A stretch of DNA of 64,000 nucleotides, from the NCBI RefSeq assembly GCF_001592875.1, contig NZ_LSOF01000007.1:152766-216765 (forward strand), read 5' to 3'. Source of the DNA: Pseudomonas sp. BMS12. GTDB lineage: Bacteria; Pseudomonadota; Gammaproteobacteria; Pseudomonadales; Pseudomonadaceae. Under the pieces are notes generated by a model. That model was not told where the DNA came from. It saw only the letters and a list, made by a program, of their open reading frames with translations, and searched no databases. The translations under genes were made by a program, and so were the position numbers. Positions 7,917 to 17,583 of this stretch are shown one piece after another (position 1 is the stretch's first letter; every line of letters starts with the position of its first letter).

Positions 7917-9070
7917 GCCGGCTGCGCCTCGGGCCAGGCCGCCTCGCCGAGCAACGCGGCGACGGTGCGCTCGCCCAGGCCGAGGCCGACGCTCATGCCC
8001 ACGCCGGTGTGCATCAGCACGGCAGTCACACCCTCGGCGGCGCGCAGCACGCTGAACGGCCCCGGCCCGCGCGCGCCGTAGACACCCTGCCAGCGCTCCA
8101 GCACCTGCAGTTTGCCGCCAAGCGTGTGTTCGGCCAGCGCCAGCATGATGTCGTCCACCCCTTCGGCGTTGAACGGCGTGGCGTCGCTGCCATAATCGTG
8201 GGAATCGCCGATGATCAGCTCGCCATAGGGCGTCGGGCTGACCAGCAGGTGGATGCCGTGCTCTTCCAGCGCCGGGTAGTCGCGGCGGATCTGCGCGCGG
8301 ATCGCCTCGGCCTCGGGCAGGTCGGCGAAGGCGCCGTAGTGCACGCAGCTGAGGCCGGTGAGCACCGCGTGCTGCAAGTCCAGCGGGCGCTCCAGGCGCG
8401 CGCGCAACATCTGCAGGCGGCACACGGACGGCTTCAGCGCGGCCAGCGGTTCGGCCAGCAGGGTCTGGTAGTCGTGGCCGGAGCAGACCAGGATCTGCCG
8501 CGCCGTGAAGCGCCCCGCCGTGGTCAGCGCGCTGCCGGATTCGACATCGCGCACCAGGGTGGAGAAGTGGAACTCGACGCCCAGGCCGCGCAGGTAGTCG
8601 ATGATCTGCGGCAGGGCCTCGCGCGAGTACAGTTGCTGATCGTCGAGACCATGCAGGGCGGCGCGGTGATGGGCGAAGCGGCCTTGGTACAGGCCGTCCA
8701 GCGCGGCGCCGCGCAGCAGCTCGGTGCGATAACCCAGCTCACGGCCACGGCCTTCGACGAAGGCTTCGAGCATGGCCTCCTCGGCCTCGGTGCGGGCCAG
8801 CAGCAGCGAACCCTGCTGCTTCAGCGCCAGCCCTGCGACCTGGCCCAGCTCGGCCCACAGCCCGTGCGACTGGCGCGCCAGATCGGACATGACACCGGGC
8901 GGCTGGCCGGTGACCAGGGCCTGGCCGAAGTTGCGGATGGAGGCGCCGAGCGGCGTGTGGCTGCGCTCGAAGACCTTGACCTTGAGGCCGCGCTTGGCGC
9001 CGGCCCAGGCATGGGCGAGGCCGAGCATGCCGGCGCCGACGACCAGCAGATCGCAGTCGTGCTGACTCAT
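7913..9070 (-). CDS. FAD-dependent oxidoreductase, phosphonate-cluster type (DAO fold)
   Basis: 385 residues. An N-terminal Rossmann dinucleotide-binding motif reads DLLVVGAGMLGLAHA (GxGxxG, about 7-21), followed by VFERSHTPLGASIRNFGQ and a C-terminal HTGVGMSVGLGLGERTVA block, as in D-amino-acid-oxidase-like (DAO) flavoenzymes of the TIGR03364 group. That group occurs in aminoethylphosphonate clusters. Related enzymes have been reported to oxidise 2-aminoethylphosphonate or its N-methyl derivative to phosphonoacetaldehyde (recalled, not checked here). That would feed the PhnX encoded three genes upstream and explain the lack of PhnW. It starts at ATG 9070, 230 bp after the binding-protein gene, with repeat hairpins between them. 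Confidence 0.85.
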   Translation of the reverse strand: MSQHDCDLLVVGAGMLGLAHAWAGAKRGLKVKVFERSHTPLGASIRNFGQALVTGQPPGVMSDLARQSHGLWAELGQVAGLALKQQGSLLLARTEAEEAMLEAFVEGRGRELGYRTELLRGAALDGLYQGRFAHHRAALHGLDDQQLYSREALPQIIDYLRGLGVEFHFSTLVRDVESGSALTTAGRFTARQILVCSGHDYQTLLAEPLAALKPSVCRLQMLRARLERPLDLQHAVLTGLSCVHYGAFADLPEAEAIRAQIRRDYPALEEHGIHLLVSPTPYGELIIGDSHDYGSDATPFNAEGVDDIMLALAEHTLGGKLQVLERWQGVYGARGPGPFSVLRAAEGVTAVLMHTGVGMSVGLGLGERTVAALLGEAAWPEAQPA

Positions 9071-9107
9071 GGGGAAACTCCTGAAATATTTCTACGGACT
9101 TATGACT

Positions 9108-9290
9108 CTCTCTCCCCCTGGGAGAGGGGTGGGGCGGGCCGCGGAGGCTGAGGGTGTGATAGGCAACTCGGAGCTGCCTGGGCAACCCTCACCCCCAGCC
9201 CCTCTCCCGAAGGGAGAGGGGAGCATGTGTAGCGAGCCGCACCGTGCCTAAACACAGCACCGGATTGCCCCTCTCCCAAGGGGAGAGGGG
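9108..9290. repeat. Cluster of CCCTCTCCC/GGGAGAGGG palindromes
   Basis: Three copies of the same palindrome family in 180 bp: about 9108-9129, about 9199-9222, and 9268-9290 (CCCCTCTCCC, AA, GGGGAGAGGGG). The last is 10 bp beyond the stop of the binding-protein gene and can act as its terminator. The same motif recurs at 14115 and 63008, so it is an interspersed repeat. The stretch between binding protein and FAD oxidoreductase holds nothing else recognisable. Confidence 0.65.
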
Positions 9291-9300
9291 TGATGCGGAC

Positions 9301-10320
9301 TTACTGAGCCACAGGCTCGGACTTGCCGTCGTAGCGCTTGCGCCACTCGGCGAGGATCTGATCGCGGTTTTCCGAGGCCCAGTTGAAGTCGTTCTTGATC
9401 AGGCGCTGCTCGTAGTCGGCCGGCAGTTCCTGGAAGCGCTCGGCGATACCCGGCTGGGCCAGTACGGCGAAGTTGGCCTTGTACAGGTCCATGGCCTCGC
9501 GGCTGGCGGCGAAGTCGGCGAGCTTCTTGGCGGCTTCCAGCTGGTCGGTGCCCTTGACGATGCCGGTGGCCTCGATCTCCCAGCCCAGGCCTTCCTTGGG
9601 CAGCACGATGTCCAGCGGCGCGCCCTTGCGCTTGAGCTGCACGGCCGGGTACTCGAAGGAGATGCCGACGGGGAACTCGCCGGCGGCGGCCAGCTTGCAC
9701 GGCTTGGAGCCGGAATGGGTGTACTGGCCGATGTTCTGGTGCAGCTTGTCCATATAGGCCCAGCCACCGTCCTGGCCGAAGGTCTGCAGCCAGGCGCTGA
9801 CGTCCAGGTAGCCGGTGCCGGACGAGGCCGGGTTGGGCATGACGATCTTGTCCTTGTACACCGGGTTGGTCAGGTCTTCCCACTTGGTCGGCTTGGGCAG
9901 GCCCTGCTTCTCGGCCTCGATGGTGTTGAAGCAGATGGTCGCGGCCCACACGTCCATGCCGACCCAGGCCGGCGGGTTGGCGGCGTCACGGTAGTTGGCG
10001 CCAATCTTGTCCAGGTTGGCCGGGGCATAGGGCACCAGCATGTCCTGCTGCTTGAGGATGGCCAGGCTGGAGCCGGCCAGGCCCCAGACCACGTCGGCCT
10101 GCGGGCGGTCCTTCTCGGCCAGCAGCTTGGCGGTGACGATGCCGGTGGAGTCGCGCACCCACTTCAGCTTGATATCCGGGTTCTGTTGCTCGAAGGCTTC
10201 CTGGTAAGGCTTGAGCTGCTCGACTTCCAGCGCGGTGTAGACGGTCAGTTCGGTATTGGCCTGGGCCTGCAGGGCGCAGGCGGCGAGCAGGCCGGCGGCC
10301 AGAGCGGTGCGTTTGAACAT
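9301..10320 (-). CDS. 2-aminoethylphosphonate ABC transporter, periplasmic binding protein
   Basis: 339 residues with a clear signal peptide (MFKRTALAAGLLAACALQAQA, cleavage near residue 21) and an iron/spermidine-type extracellular solute-binding fold: ELTVYTALEVEQLKPYQEAFEQ, then DVVWGLAGSS and NPASSGTGYLDVSAWLQ. It matches the putative 2-aminoethylphosphonate-binding protein family (TIGR03261-like), and its neighbours (cognate permease, ATPase and phnX) support the ligand. ATG 10320 is chosen over the longer open frame because it begins the signal peptide. A hairpin follows the stop. Highly expressed binding proteins are often separated by such hairpins from downstream genes. Confidence 0.88.
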   Translation of the reverse strand: MFKRTALAAGLLAACALQAQANTELTVYTALEVEQLKPYQEAFEQQNPDIKLKWVRDSTGIVTAKLLAEKDRPQADVVWGLAGSSLAILKQQDMLVPYAPANLDKIGANYRDAANPPAWVGMDVWAATICFNTIEAEKQGLPKPTKWEDLTNPVYKDKIVMPNPASSGTGYLDVSAWLQTFGQDGGWAYMDKLHQNIGQYTHSGSKPCKLAAAGEFPVGISFEYPAVQLKRKGAPLDIVLPKEGLGWEIEATGIVKGTDQLEAAKKLADFAASREAMDLYKANFAVLAQPGIAERFQELPADYEQRLIKNDFNWASENRDQILAEWRKRYDGKSEPVAQ

Positions 10321-10373
10321 GATGAAGCTCCTAGTGGTGTGGCTGTTGGCGTTGGTTGTTCGGCGCGTTGCGC

Positions 10374-11201
10374 TCAGCAGGCCTGCGGGCTCTCGCCACG
10401 GGCCAGGCGGGCGTTGATGTGGTCGATCACCGCGGGAAGATCGGCGATGGTGTCGATCAGGTAGTGCGGGCGGCTGGTGGCGAACAGGCCGTCGATGCGC
10501 GCACGCTCGGCGGCGCGGCGCTCGGCCGGCAGCGCCTGGTACTCGTCCCAGGAAAGGCCGAGGAAGTTGCCGGAGAAGCGCAGCGCCACGGTCCACATGC
10601 CGGCGGCGCGGCCCTCGAGGATGCCCGGCTCGGTGTCGTCGACCTTGACGCAGGCGGCGACGTCGTCGAGGCCCAGGGCGATGACGTTGGCCAGCGCCTG
10701 CGCCGGGCTCGGCCGGCCCTTGGGCACCTCGTCGGTGGCAACCACATGGTCCGGGCTGTAGCCCTTGGCGGCGGCCAGTTCGACCACCTTGCCCATTACC
10801 GCCAGCGGGTAGCCGGAGCAGCTGCCGATCTTCAGGTCACGCTCGCGCAGGGCGGCGATGGCCTCCAGCGCGCCGGGAATCAGCGCCGAGTGCTCGCCGA
10901 CCTTGGCGATCTGCAGCGGCATGAAGCGTTCGTAGATGGCGGTCACGTCGGCATCGCTCGGCAGGCGACCGAAGCGGCGCTGGTAGCGCTCGGCGATGGC
11001 CGGCACGTCGCACAGGGTGCGGATGTGGTCCCACTTGCCCATGCCCATCGGCCCGCGGGCTTCCTCCAGGCTCAGCTCGACATCGAACTGGGCGAAGGCC
11101 TCGACGAAGATGCGGGTTGGCGCGAAGGAGCCGAAGTCGACCACGGTGCCGGCCCAGTCGAGGATGGCGGCTTGCAGGCGGTGGGGGTGCTGGTAGCGCA
11201 T
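10374..11201 (-). CDS. phnX: Phosphonoacetaldehyde hydrolase
   Basis: 275-residue HAD-superfamily enzyme that cleaves the C-P bond of phosphonoacetaldehyde to acetaldehyde and phosphate. The nucleophile motif is [12 protein letters not shown] (Asp15), and the Schiff-base lysine is Lys56 in [10 protein letters not shown], the hallmark of PhnX. A late HAD acidic motif is seen in [13 protein letters not shown]. It normally receives its substrate from the transaminase PhnW, which is absent from this cluster. ATG 11201 (MRYQHPHRL) follows the permease stop by 17 bp, indicating the same operon. A very confident assignment. Confidence 0.96.
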   Translation of the reverse strand: MRYQHPHRLQAAILDWAGTVVDFGSFAPTRIFVEAFAQFDVELSLEEARGPMGMGKWDHIRTLCDVPAIAERYQRRFGRLPSDADVTAIYERFMPLQIAKVGEHSALIPGALEAIAALRERDLKIGSCSGYPLAVMGKVVELAAAKGYSPDHVVATDEVPKGRPSPAQALANVIALGLDDVAACVKVDDTEPGILEGRAAGMWTVALRFSGNFLGLSWDEYQALPAERRAAERARIDGLFATSRPHYLIDTIADLPAVIDHINARLARGESPQAC

Positions 11202-11218
11202 GAAGGTTCTCCGATGGA

Positions 11219-12961
11219 TCAATGAGCAGGCGCCGCGCGCCAGGCCTGGGATCGGCGCAGCAGGCCGCGCGAGGCCCCGGCCAGCAGCAGCGAGACGCCG
11301 GCGGACGTGAGCAGGATCAGGGTGGACATGGCGGCGGCGCCGCCGACGTTGCCGGCGTCGTCCATGTTCAGCACGGCGATGGCGGCGAGCATGCTGTCCG
11401 GGCTGTAGAGGAAGATCACCGCCGACACCGTGGTCATCGCCGAGACGAACAGGTAGCGCACGATGTCGAGCAGTGCTGGCAGGCACACCGGCAGGGTCAC
11501 GCGCAGGAAATGGCGCAGCAGCGGCACCTTGAGCGACAGCGCGGCGGCCTCGAACTCGCCATCGAGCTGGCGCAGCGCGGCGGCAGCGGTCATCTGCGCG
11601 GTGGTGAGGAAGTGCGCCACGGTGCAGATCACCAGCAGCGCCAGGCTGCCGTACAGGCCGTGCAACGGGTTGCCGGGCAGGTTGAAGAAGAACACGTAGC
11701 CGAGGCCGAGGACCAAACCGGGCACCGCCATGGGAATGAAGCACAGCAGGCGCAGCAGCTGGGTCAGCGGGCTCTGCCGGGTCTTCTCCAGCAGGTAGGC
11801 GCCGGTGAAGATCAGCAGACCGCCGAACAGGGCGCTGCAGCCGGCCATCAGCAGGCTGTTGCGGTAGGCCAGCCAGCCGCCGGGCAGTTCGGAGAAGGCG
11901 TAGTGGTCGAGCACCAGGCTCAGGTTGTAGGGCCAGAACTTGACCAGCGAGGAGTACACGGCCATGCCGAACACCCCGAGCAGCGCCGCGCAGACCAGCA
12001 CCAGCACTAGCAGGAAGGCACCATCGCGGCCACGCTGCGGCTGCGGGTGGTAGACCTGGGCGCGGCCGCTCATGGCGTCACGCTGGCGGCGGCGCAGCCA
12101 CAGGTCGACGGCAAAGCTGAGCAGCGCCGGCAGCAGCAGGAGCATGCCGATCAGCGCGCCACGGCCGAACTGCTGCTGGCCGACCACCGCCTTGTAGGCC
12201 TCCAGCGCCAGCACCTGGTAGTCGCCACCGACCACCACCGGCACGCCGAAGTCGGTCACGCACAGGGTGAACACCAGGCAGGCGGCGGCGAACACGCCCT
12301 GCCGGCTGCCCGGCCAGGTGATGCTGCGAAATGCCCGCCAGGGCGACGCGCCCATGCTCGACGCGGCATCGAACAGCCGCGCATCGGCCAGGGCCAGGGC
12401 GCTGAGCAGCACCATCAGCGCGTGCGGGAAGGTGTAGATGACCTGACCGAGGACGATGCCCCAGAAGCCGTAGATATTGTCCGTCAGCAGATGGCGCAGC
12501 ACTCCCTGGTTGCCGAACAGGTAGATCAGCGCAATGCCCGGCAGCATCGACGGCGCCAGCAGCGGCAGCAGCGAGATGCCGCGCCACAGGCCTTTGGCCG
12601 GCACGCAGGTGCGCTGCAGGGCGTAGGCGAAGGCATAGGCCAGCGGCACCACGATCAGCACCACGGCCAGCGCGCTCTTCAGACTGTTGCCGAGCAGCCA
12701 GCGGAAGTTGCTGCTGCCGATCAGCTCGGCCGCCGCGGCCAGACCGCCGCCCTGGGCAGGGTCACCGGCCAGGCCGCGCCAGAGCATGGCCGCCAGCGGC
12801 AGCAGCACGGCGAGCAGCAGCAGGACCAGCAGCAGCCACTGGCCGCCGCGAATGAACAGGAGGTCGGCCAGAGAGGCATCGAGGCGGAAGCCTCTCCCAC
12901 CTTGCCTCGCCGCCCCCTGTGGGAGCGGCTTCAGCCGCGATTGAGGGCACTCAAGTTCCAT
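11219..12961 (-). CDS. 2-aminoethylphosphonate ABC transporter, two-domain permease
   Basis: 580-residue inner-membrane protein with about twelve membrane helices and two copies of the binding-protein-dependent permease module, each with an EAA-like loop ([18 protein letters not shown] in the first, [19 protein letters not shown] in the second). A fused double permease is typical of the TIGR03262 phosphonate and iron-type systems. ATG 12961 overlaps the ATPase stop by one base (TGATG), implying translational coupling. Residues 6-30 are encoded by two REP-like palindromes, so the cytoplasmic N-terminus is mobile-repeat-derived. No alternative ATG, GTG or TTG occurs between the repeats and the first membrane helix. 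Confidence 0.9.
   Translation of the reverse strand: MELECPQSRLKPLPQGAARQGGRGFRLDASLADLLFIRGGQWLLLVLLLLAVLLPLAAMLWRGLAGDPAQGGGLAAAAELIGSSNFRWLLGNSLKSALAVVLIVVPLAYAFAYALQRTCVPAKGLWRGISLLPLLAPSMLPGIALIYLFGNQGVLRHLLTDNIYGFWGIVLGQVIYTFPHALMVLLSALALADARLFDAASSMGASPWRAFRSITWPGSRQGVFAAACLVFTLCVTDFGVPVVVGGDYQVLALEAYKAVVGQQQFGRGALIGMLLLLPALLSFAVDLWLRRRQRDAMSGRAQVYHPQPQRGRDGAFLLVLVLVCAALLGVFGMAVYSSLVKFWPYNLSLVLDHYAFSELPGGWLAYRNSLLMAGCSALFGGLLIFTGAYLLEKTRQSPLTQLLRLLCFIPMAVPGLVLGLGYVFFFNLPGNPLHGLYGSLALLVICTVAHFLTTAQMTAAAALRQLDGEFEAAALSLKVPLLRHFLRVTLPVCLPALLDIVRYLFVSAMTTVSAVIFLYSPDSMLAAIAVLNMDDAGNVGGAAAMSTLILLTSAGVSLLLAGASRGLLRRSQAWRAAPAH
12873..12942. repeat. REP pair inside the permease 5' coding region
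   Basis: Two REP-like palindromes in the same reading frame. TGTGGGAGCGGCTTCAGCCG begins at 12918. A second unit with GAGGCGGAAGCCTCTCCCAC ends at 12900. The pair is arranged head-to-head as in bacterial interspersed mosaic elements, and encodes residues about 6-30 of the permease. The same repeat occurs at 27912 and 48061. Confidence 0.8.
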
Positions 12962-14001
12962 CAGGCAAACACCTGCAGGCTGCGCGGCGGCAGTGCCACC
13001 CAAATCTCGGCTCCACTCAGACGCGGCATGGCCTCCGGCGCCAGCTCGGCGAGCAGGGCATGGCCCGGCAGGGCGTCCAGCTCGAAACTCATACGGCAAC
13101 GGTTGCCGAGGAAGGTGATCTCGCGCATCTGCGCCGGGAACAGGTTGTCCTCGTGCACCGGCGGGTTGATCACCACCGCTTCGGGGCGGCAGAACAGGCG
13201 GCCACGCTCGCGCGGCTGCTGGCCGTGCAGGCGCAGGCTGAGGTCGCCGACGCGGGCGTGCTCGCCATCGCGCTCGAACGGCAGCCAGTTGCCCTGGCCG
13301 ACGAACTCGGCGACGAAGGGCGTGGCCGGCGCGCGGTAGATGTCCCAGGGCGAGGCGTATTGCTCGACGCGGCCATGGTTCATCACGGCGATGCGGTCGG
13401 CCATCAGCATGGCCTCATCTTGGTTGTGGGTGACCATCAGGGTGGTGATGCCGAGCTGACGCTGCAGGGCGCGCAGCTCGCCGCACAGGTGCTCGCGCAC
13501 CCGGGCGTCGAGGGCCGACATCGGCTCGTCGAGCAGCAGCAGCGAAGGCGCCGGCGCCAGGGCGCGGGCCAGGGCCACGCGCTGCTGCTGGCCGCCGGAG
13601 AGCTGCGCCGGGTACTTCTGCTCGCTGCCGGCCAGGCCGACCAGTTCGAGCATCTCGTTCACCCGTGCGCGGATCGCCTCGCGGCCCTGGCCAGCCAGGC
13701 CGTAGGCGACGTTCTGCGCCACCGTGAGGTTGGGGAACAGCGCGTAGGACTGGAACAGGATGCCGTAGTCGCGCGCCTGCGGCGGCAGCGCGGAGACATC
13801 ACGCCCGGCGAAGCGGATGGCGCCGCCGTCCTGCTGCTCCAGGCCGGCGATGCAGCGCAGCAGGGTGGTCTTGCCGCAGCCGGACGGGCCGAGCAGGCAC
13901 ACCAGCTCGCCAGCGGCAATGTCCAGCGACACACCGTCCAGCGCCTTGAAGGCGCCGAAGCCCTTGTGGATGTCGCGCAGCTGCAGATCGACGGTAGCCA
14001 T
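12961..14001 (-). CDS. 2-aminoethylphosphonate ABC transporter, ATP-binding protein
   Basis: 346 residues. Walker A is GPSGCGKTT (about 38-46), the signature is [16 protein letters not shown], and Walker B is [12 protein letters not shown] followed by the H-loop THNQDEA. A C-terminal TOBE-like domain (from about 250) contains [13 protein letters not shown], as in CysA/PotA/FbpC-type ATPases. It energises the permease encoded next. It is the first gene of the phosphonate uptake block, starting at ATG 14001 after a 146 bp gap from the LysR gene that holds a promoter region and a palindrome. Confidence 0.92.
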   Translation of the reverse strand: MATVDLQLRDIHKGFGAFKALDGVSLDIAAGELVCLLGPSGCGKTTLLRCIAGLEQQDGGAIRFAGRDVSALPPQARDYGILFQSYALFPNLTVAQNVAYGLAGQGREAIRARVNEMLELVGLAGSEQKYPAQLSGGQQQRVALARALAPAPSLLLLDEPMSALDARVREHLCGELRALQRQLGITTLMVTHNQDEAMLMADRIAVMNHGRVEQYASPWDIYRAPATPFVAEFVGQGNWLPFERDGEHARVGDLSLRLHGQQPRERGRLFCRPEAVVINPPVHEDNLFPAQMREITFLGNRCRMSFELDALPGHALLAELAPEAMPRLSGAEIWVALPPRSLQVFA

Positions 14002-14114
14002 GGCGGAGCCTCGTGAATATCGGTACGAGGCTCATGCTGCGGGTGCAGTGCTAAGGCTTTATGGCAGTTGGGCAAAAGCTGCCGATAGTGGTATCGGCGG
14101 ATTTGGGTATGGCT

Positions 14115-14135
14115 CCCTCTCCCAGAGGGAGAGGG
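14115..14135. repeat. CCCTCTCCC/GGGAGAGGG palindrome
   Basis: CCCTCTCCC (14115-14123) pairs with GGGAGAGGG (14127-14135). Placed 12 bp beyond the LysR stop, it may terminate the thyA-LysR transcript. It belongs to the same repeat family as 9108-9290 and 63008. Confidence 0.6.
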
Positions 14136-14147
14136 GAAGTGATAGCT

Positions 14148-15008
14148 CTACACTGTGCTTTCCCGTGCCAGGGCCAGAAAGGCCGCCGGCAGGCGCGCGC
14201 TGCGGCGCTCCTTGAGGCAGTAGAGGTATTCCGGGATCAGCGGCGCGTCGTCCAGTTCGATCACCCGCAGCTCGGGGTTGCCCGGCACCTCGTGGCGGGC
14301 GATTACGCTGACGCCGATGTTGCGCAGCACGCCCTCGCGGATCGACTCGCGACTGCCGATCTCCAGCAACGGGCCGGGGGCGACGCCAGCTTCGCGGAGC
14401 ATCTGTTCGGTCAGCACGCGCGTGCTGGAACCGGCTTCGCGCATCAGCAGACAGTGCCCGGCCAGGGCACTGGGCGACAGGCGCTGATGGTTGGCCAACG
14501 GGTGATTGCGGTGCGCGGCCAGCACCAGCGGGTCCTGGCCCAGCACCAGGCGGGTGAAGCGCGCGTCCTGCTCCAGCTGCGAGGAGGCGGCCAGGTCGAC
14601 GCGGTATTCCTCCAGCGCCTCGATGACCTGCTGCGAGTTGCCGATCTCCAGCGTCACCTGCACCTGCGGCAGGCGTTCGCGAAAGCGCTTGATCAGGTCG
14701 AGCACGTAATAGGGCGCGGTGGCGGCGATGCGCAGGCTGCCCTGCACCTGGCCGCAGTTGCGCAGGAAGAACTCGATGTCGGCCTCCTGCTGCAGCAGCT
14801 GCTGCACCATCGGCAGCAGGCGCACGCCTTCGTCGCTGAGGGTCAGACGGCGACCGCCACGAAAGAACAGCTCGACGCCGTATTGCGCCTCGAGGTTGCG
14901 GATCTGCGTGGTGACGGTGGGCTGGCTGAGGCCGAGTTTCTTCGCCGCCTGGGTGATGCTGCCCAGGCGCGCGACCATGTGAAAGGCCTTGAGCTCGGCC
15001 GCCAGCAT
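14148..15008 (-). CDS. LysR-family regulator of the phosphonate cluster
   Basis: 286 residues. The N-terminal helix-turn-helix is AFHMVARLGSITQAAKKLGLSQPTVTTQIRNLE (about 8-40), with a LysR effector domain after residue 90 (GSLRIAATAPYYVLDLIKRFRERLP). It lies directly upstream of the AEP transport and phnX genes on the same strand and is the probable activator. Its ATG is 4 bp after the thyA stop, so it is likely transcribed at least partly with thyA. The effector could be AEP or a catabolite, which is inference. Confidence 0.88.
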   Translation of the reverse strand: MLAAELKAFHMVARLGSITQAAKKLGLSQPTVTTQIRNLEAQYGVELFFRGGRRLTLSDEGVRLLPMVQQLLQQEADIEFFLRNCGQVQGSLRIAATAPYYVLDLIKRFRERLPQVQVTLEIGNSQQVIEALEEYRVDLAASSQLEQDARFTRLVLGQDPLVLAAHRNHPLANHQRLSPSALAGHCLLMREAGSSTRVLTEQMLREAGVAPGPLLEIGSRESIREGVLRNIGVSVIARHEVPGNPELRVIELDDAPLIPEYLYCLKERRSARLPAAFLALARESTV

Positions 15009-15011
15009 GGC

Positions 15012-15806
15012 TTACACCGCGACCGGCGCGGCGATGTGCGGGTGGGCCTGGTAGTTCTGCAGCTCGAAGTCCTCGAACGTGAAGGCGAACAGGTCCTTCA
15101 CCTCGGGGTTGAGCTTCATGGTCGGCAGCGGCAGCGGCTCGCGGGTCAGCTGCAGGTCGGTCTGTTCGATGTGGTTGGCGTACAGGTGGCAGTCGCCGCC
15201 GGTCCAGACGAAGTCGCCCGGTTCGAGGCCGCAGACCTGGGCGATCATCAGGGTCAGCAGGGCGTAGCTGGCGATGTTGAACGGCACGCCAAGGAAGATG
15301 TCCGCCGAGCGCTGGTACAGCTGGCAGCTCAGGCGGCCTTCGGCGACGTAGAACTGGAACATGGTGTGGCATGGCGGCAGGGCCATTTCGTCGACCAGCG
15401 CCGGGTTCCAGGCGGAGACGATCAGGCGGCGCGAGTCCGGGTTGTTCTTGATCATCGCGATCAGCTTGCTGATCTGGTCGATCGACTCGCCGTTCGGTGC
15501 CGGCCAGCTGCGCCACTGGTAGCCGTATACAGGGCCGAGGTCGCCGTTCTCGTCGGCCCACTCGTCCCAGATGCGCACGCCGTTGTCCTTCAGGTACTTG
15601 ATGTTGGTGTCGCCCTGAAGGAACCACAGCAGCTCGTGAATGATGGATTTCAGGTGGCACTTCTTGGTGGTCACCAGCGGGAAGCCATCGGCCAGGTTGA
15701 AGCGCATCTGGTGGCCGAACACCGAGTAGGTGCCGGTGCCGGTGCGGTCGCTCTTGAAGGTGCCGGTCTCGCGCACCAGGCGCATCAGGTCGAGGTACTG
15801 TTTCAT
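15012..15806 (-). CDS. thyA: Thymidylate synthase
   Basis: 264 residues, the same length as the E. coli enzyme. Methylates dUMP to dTMP with methylene-tetrahydrofolate. The catalytic cysteine is in [13 protein letters not shown], with the preceding [11 protein letters not shown] phosphate-binding motif. The folate-site segment [15 protein letters not shown] and the end motif of typical ThyA ([13 protein letters not shown]...[10 protein letters not shown], terminating in APVAV) are present. Works with FolA, encoded in the same window. Located downstream of lgt with a perfect 22 bp palindrome between. Confidence 0.98.
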   Translation of the reverse strand: MKQYLDLMRLVRETGTFKSDRTGTGTYSVFGHQMRFNLADGFPLVTTKKCHLKSIIHELLWFLQGDTNIKYLKDNGVRIWDEWADENGDLGPVYGYQWRSWPAPNGESIDQISKLIAMIKNNPDSRRLIVSAWNPALVDEMALPPCHTMFQFYVAEGRLSCQLYQRSADIFLGVPFNIASYALLTLMIAQVCGLEPGDFVWTGGDCHLYANHIEQTDLQLTREPLPLPTMKLNPEVKDLFAFTFEDFELQNYQAHPHIAAPVAV

Positions 15807-15828
15807 CTCAGCTCCGCTGGGAAGGTCG

Positions 15829-15850
15829 CGGGTGCCTGGCCAGGCACCCG
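15829..15850. terminator. Palindrome between lgt and thyA
   Basis: A perfect palindrome with CGGGTGCCTGG (15829-15839) mirrored by CCAGGCACCCG (15840-15850), between the lgt stop and thyA start. No U-tract follows on the minus strand, so it may be an operator or mRNA-processing element instead of a full terminator. Confidence 0.45.
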
Positions 15851-15885
15851 GAAAAAGCGCGCAGTTTACCTAAATCGCCGGCGAT

Positions 15886-16671
15886 TCAGGCCTTGGCCCG
15901 ACGATACGCCCAGACCATCAGGCCGAGGCCGCCAAGGATCATCGGCACGCACAGCACCTGGCCCATGGTCAGCCAGCCCCAGGCCAGGTAACCGAGCTGG
16001 GCATCCGGCACGCGGACGAACTCGACGATGAAGCGGAACACCCCGTAGCAGGCGGCGAACAGGCCGGACACCGCCATGGTCGGGCGCGGTTTGCGCGAGT
16101 AGGCCCAGAGGATCAGGAACAGCGCCACGCCTTCCAGGGCGAACTGGTACAGCTGCGAGGGGTGGCGCGGGTCCGGCCCGCCATTGGGGAAGACCATGGC
16201 CCAGGGCACGTCGGTGACCTTGCCCCACAGCTCGGAATTGATGAAGTTGCCGATGCGCCCAGCGCCCAGGCCGATCGGCACCAGCGGGGCGATAAAGTCC
16301 ATCAGCTGGAAGAAGCTCTTGCCGTTGCGCCGGCCGAACCACCAGGTGGCCAGCATCACGCCGATCAGGCCGCCGTGGAAGGACATGCCGCCCTCCCAAA
16401 CCCGCAGGATCTTCAGCGGATCATGCAGGTAGGCCGACAGGTCGTAGAACAGGGCATAGCCCAGGCGGCCGCCGAGGATCACGCCCATGGCCACCCAGAA
16501 CACCAGGTCGGAGAGCTTCTCCTTGCTCCAGGTCGGGTCGAACCGGGCCAGCCGGCGCGAGGCCAGCAGCCAGGCGCCGCCGATACCGACCAGATACATC
16601 AGGCCGTACCAGTGGATTTTCAGCGGCCCTAGGGCGATGGCCACCGGGTCGATCTGCGGGTAAGGCAGCAT
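15886..16671 (-). CDS. lgt: Prolipoprotein diacylglyceryl transferase
   Basis: 261-residue inner-membrane enzyme that transfers diacylglycerol from phosphatidylglycerol to the lipobox cysteine of prelipoproteins. The HGG motif ([20 protein letters not shown]) and the Lgt signature [17 protein letters not shown] are intact, and about seven membrane helices can be traced. Start at ATG 16671 ([29 protein letters not shown]). The next gene upstream on the same strand, the TSUP permease, ends 10 bp away, so they are probably co-transcribed. Confidence 0.97.
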   Translation of the reverse strand: MLPYPQIDPVAIALGPLKIHWYGLMYLVGIGGAWLLASRRLARFDPTWSKEKLSDLVFWVAMGVILGGRLGYALFYDLSAYLHDPLKILRVWEGGMSFHGGLIGVMLATWWFGRRNGKSFFQLMDFIAPLVPIGLGAGRIGNFINSELWGKVTDVPWAMVFPNGGPDPRHPSQLYQFALEGVALFLILWAYSRKPRPTMAVSGLFAACYGVFRFIVEFVRVPDAQLGYLAWGWLTMGQVLCVPMILGGLGLMVWAYRRAKA

Positions 16672-16681
16672 TCACAACTCC

Positions 16682-17464
16682 TTAGATCAGGAAATTCACG
16701 CCCACTACCAAGAGCAGCAGGGCGAACAGACGCTTGAGCAGGCGCGGCGACAGCTTGTGCGCCAGACGCGCGCCGAAACGGGCGAAGAACATACTGGTGA
16801 TGGCGATCCCGGCCATGGCCGGCAGGTAGACGAAACCGACGCTCCACTGCGGCAGCCCCGGCTCCTGCCAGCCGATCACCATGAAACTCAGGGCGCTGGC
16901 CGCGGCGATCGGCAGGCCGCAGGCCGACGAAGTGGCCACCGCCTGCTGCATCGGCACGCTGCGCCAGGTCAGGAAAGGCACGGTCAGCGAGCCGCCGCCG
17001 ATGCCGAAGATCGCCGAGGCCCAGCCGATCACCCCACCGGCGGCGGTCAGCCCCAGCTTGCCTGGGACCGCGCGACCGGCCTTGGGTTTCAGCTCCAGGC
17101 CCATCTGAATAGCGATGATGATGGCGAACACGCCGATGATCTTCTGCAGCAGTGGGCCGTTGATGGCCGCGGCGGTCAGCGAACCCAGGCCGGCGCCGAG
17201 CAGGATGCCGAGGGTCATCCAGGCGAACACCGGCCACAGCACCGCACCCTTGCGCTGGTGTTCGAGGATCGAGTTGATCGAGGTGAAGACGATGGTGGCC
17301 AGCGAAGTACCCACGGCCAGGTGGGTCAGCACCGCCGGGTCGATGCCCTGGGCAGTAAAGCTGAATACCAGCACCGGCACGATGATGATGCCGCCGCCGA
17401 CGCCGAACAGCCCGGCCAGCACACCGGCGGCCGCGCCCAATAGCAGATAGAGCAGGAATTCCAT
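16682..17464 (-). CDS. TSUP-family (TauE/SafE) membrane permease
   Basis: 260 residues with about eight hydrophobic helices and the glycine-rich repeat of TSUP transporters (AAGVLAGLFGVGGGIIIVPVLVF near the start and IGWASAIFGIGGGSLTVPFLTW in the middle). Family members export sulfite, sulfonates or organosulfur acids, but the substrate here is unknown. ATG 17464 (MEFLLYLLLGAA) is selected because upstream translation in the same frame is low-complexity and overlaps the divergent NRDE gene. Ends 10 bp before lgt. Confidence 0.9.
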   Translation of the reverse strand: MEFLLYLLLGAAAGVLAGLFGVGGGIIIVPVLVFSFTAQGIDPAVLTHLAVGTSLATIVFTSINSILEHQRKGAVLWPVFAWMTLGILLGAGLGSLTAAAINGPLLQKIIGVFAIIIAIQMGLELKPKAGRAVPGKLGLTAAGGVIGWASAIFGIGGGSLTVPFLTWRSVPMQQAVATSSACGLPIAAASALSFMVIGWQEPGLPQWSVGFVYLPAMAGIAITSMFFARFGARLAHKLSPRLLKRLFALLLLVVGVNFLI

Positions 17465-17583
17465 GCAGCCCTCCCAATGCGAAGCGGCATGGTAACGGAT
17501 GCCCTGGCCGCCCTCCAGCGAGGCGGTGACGCCCGCCACTTTGTTGCTAGACTGCGGCCACGCCCGCAGGACCCGGAGGTCCC

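Noticed and set aside
12961..13099. N-terminal extension of the permease upstream of ATG 12961
   Set aside because: It would overlap the ATPase gene by 138 bp and is low-complexity; the one-base stop/start overlap at 12961 is the natural arrangement.
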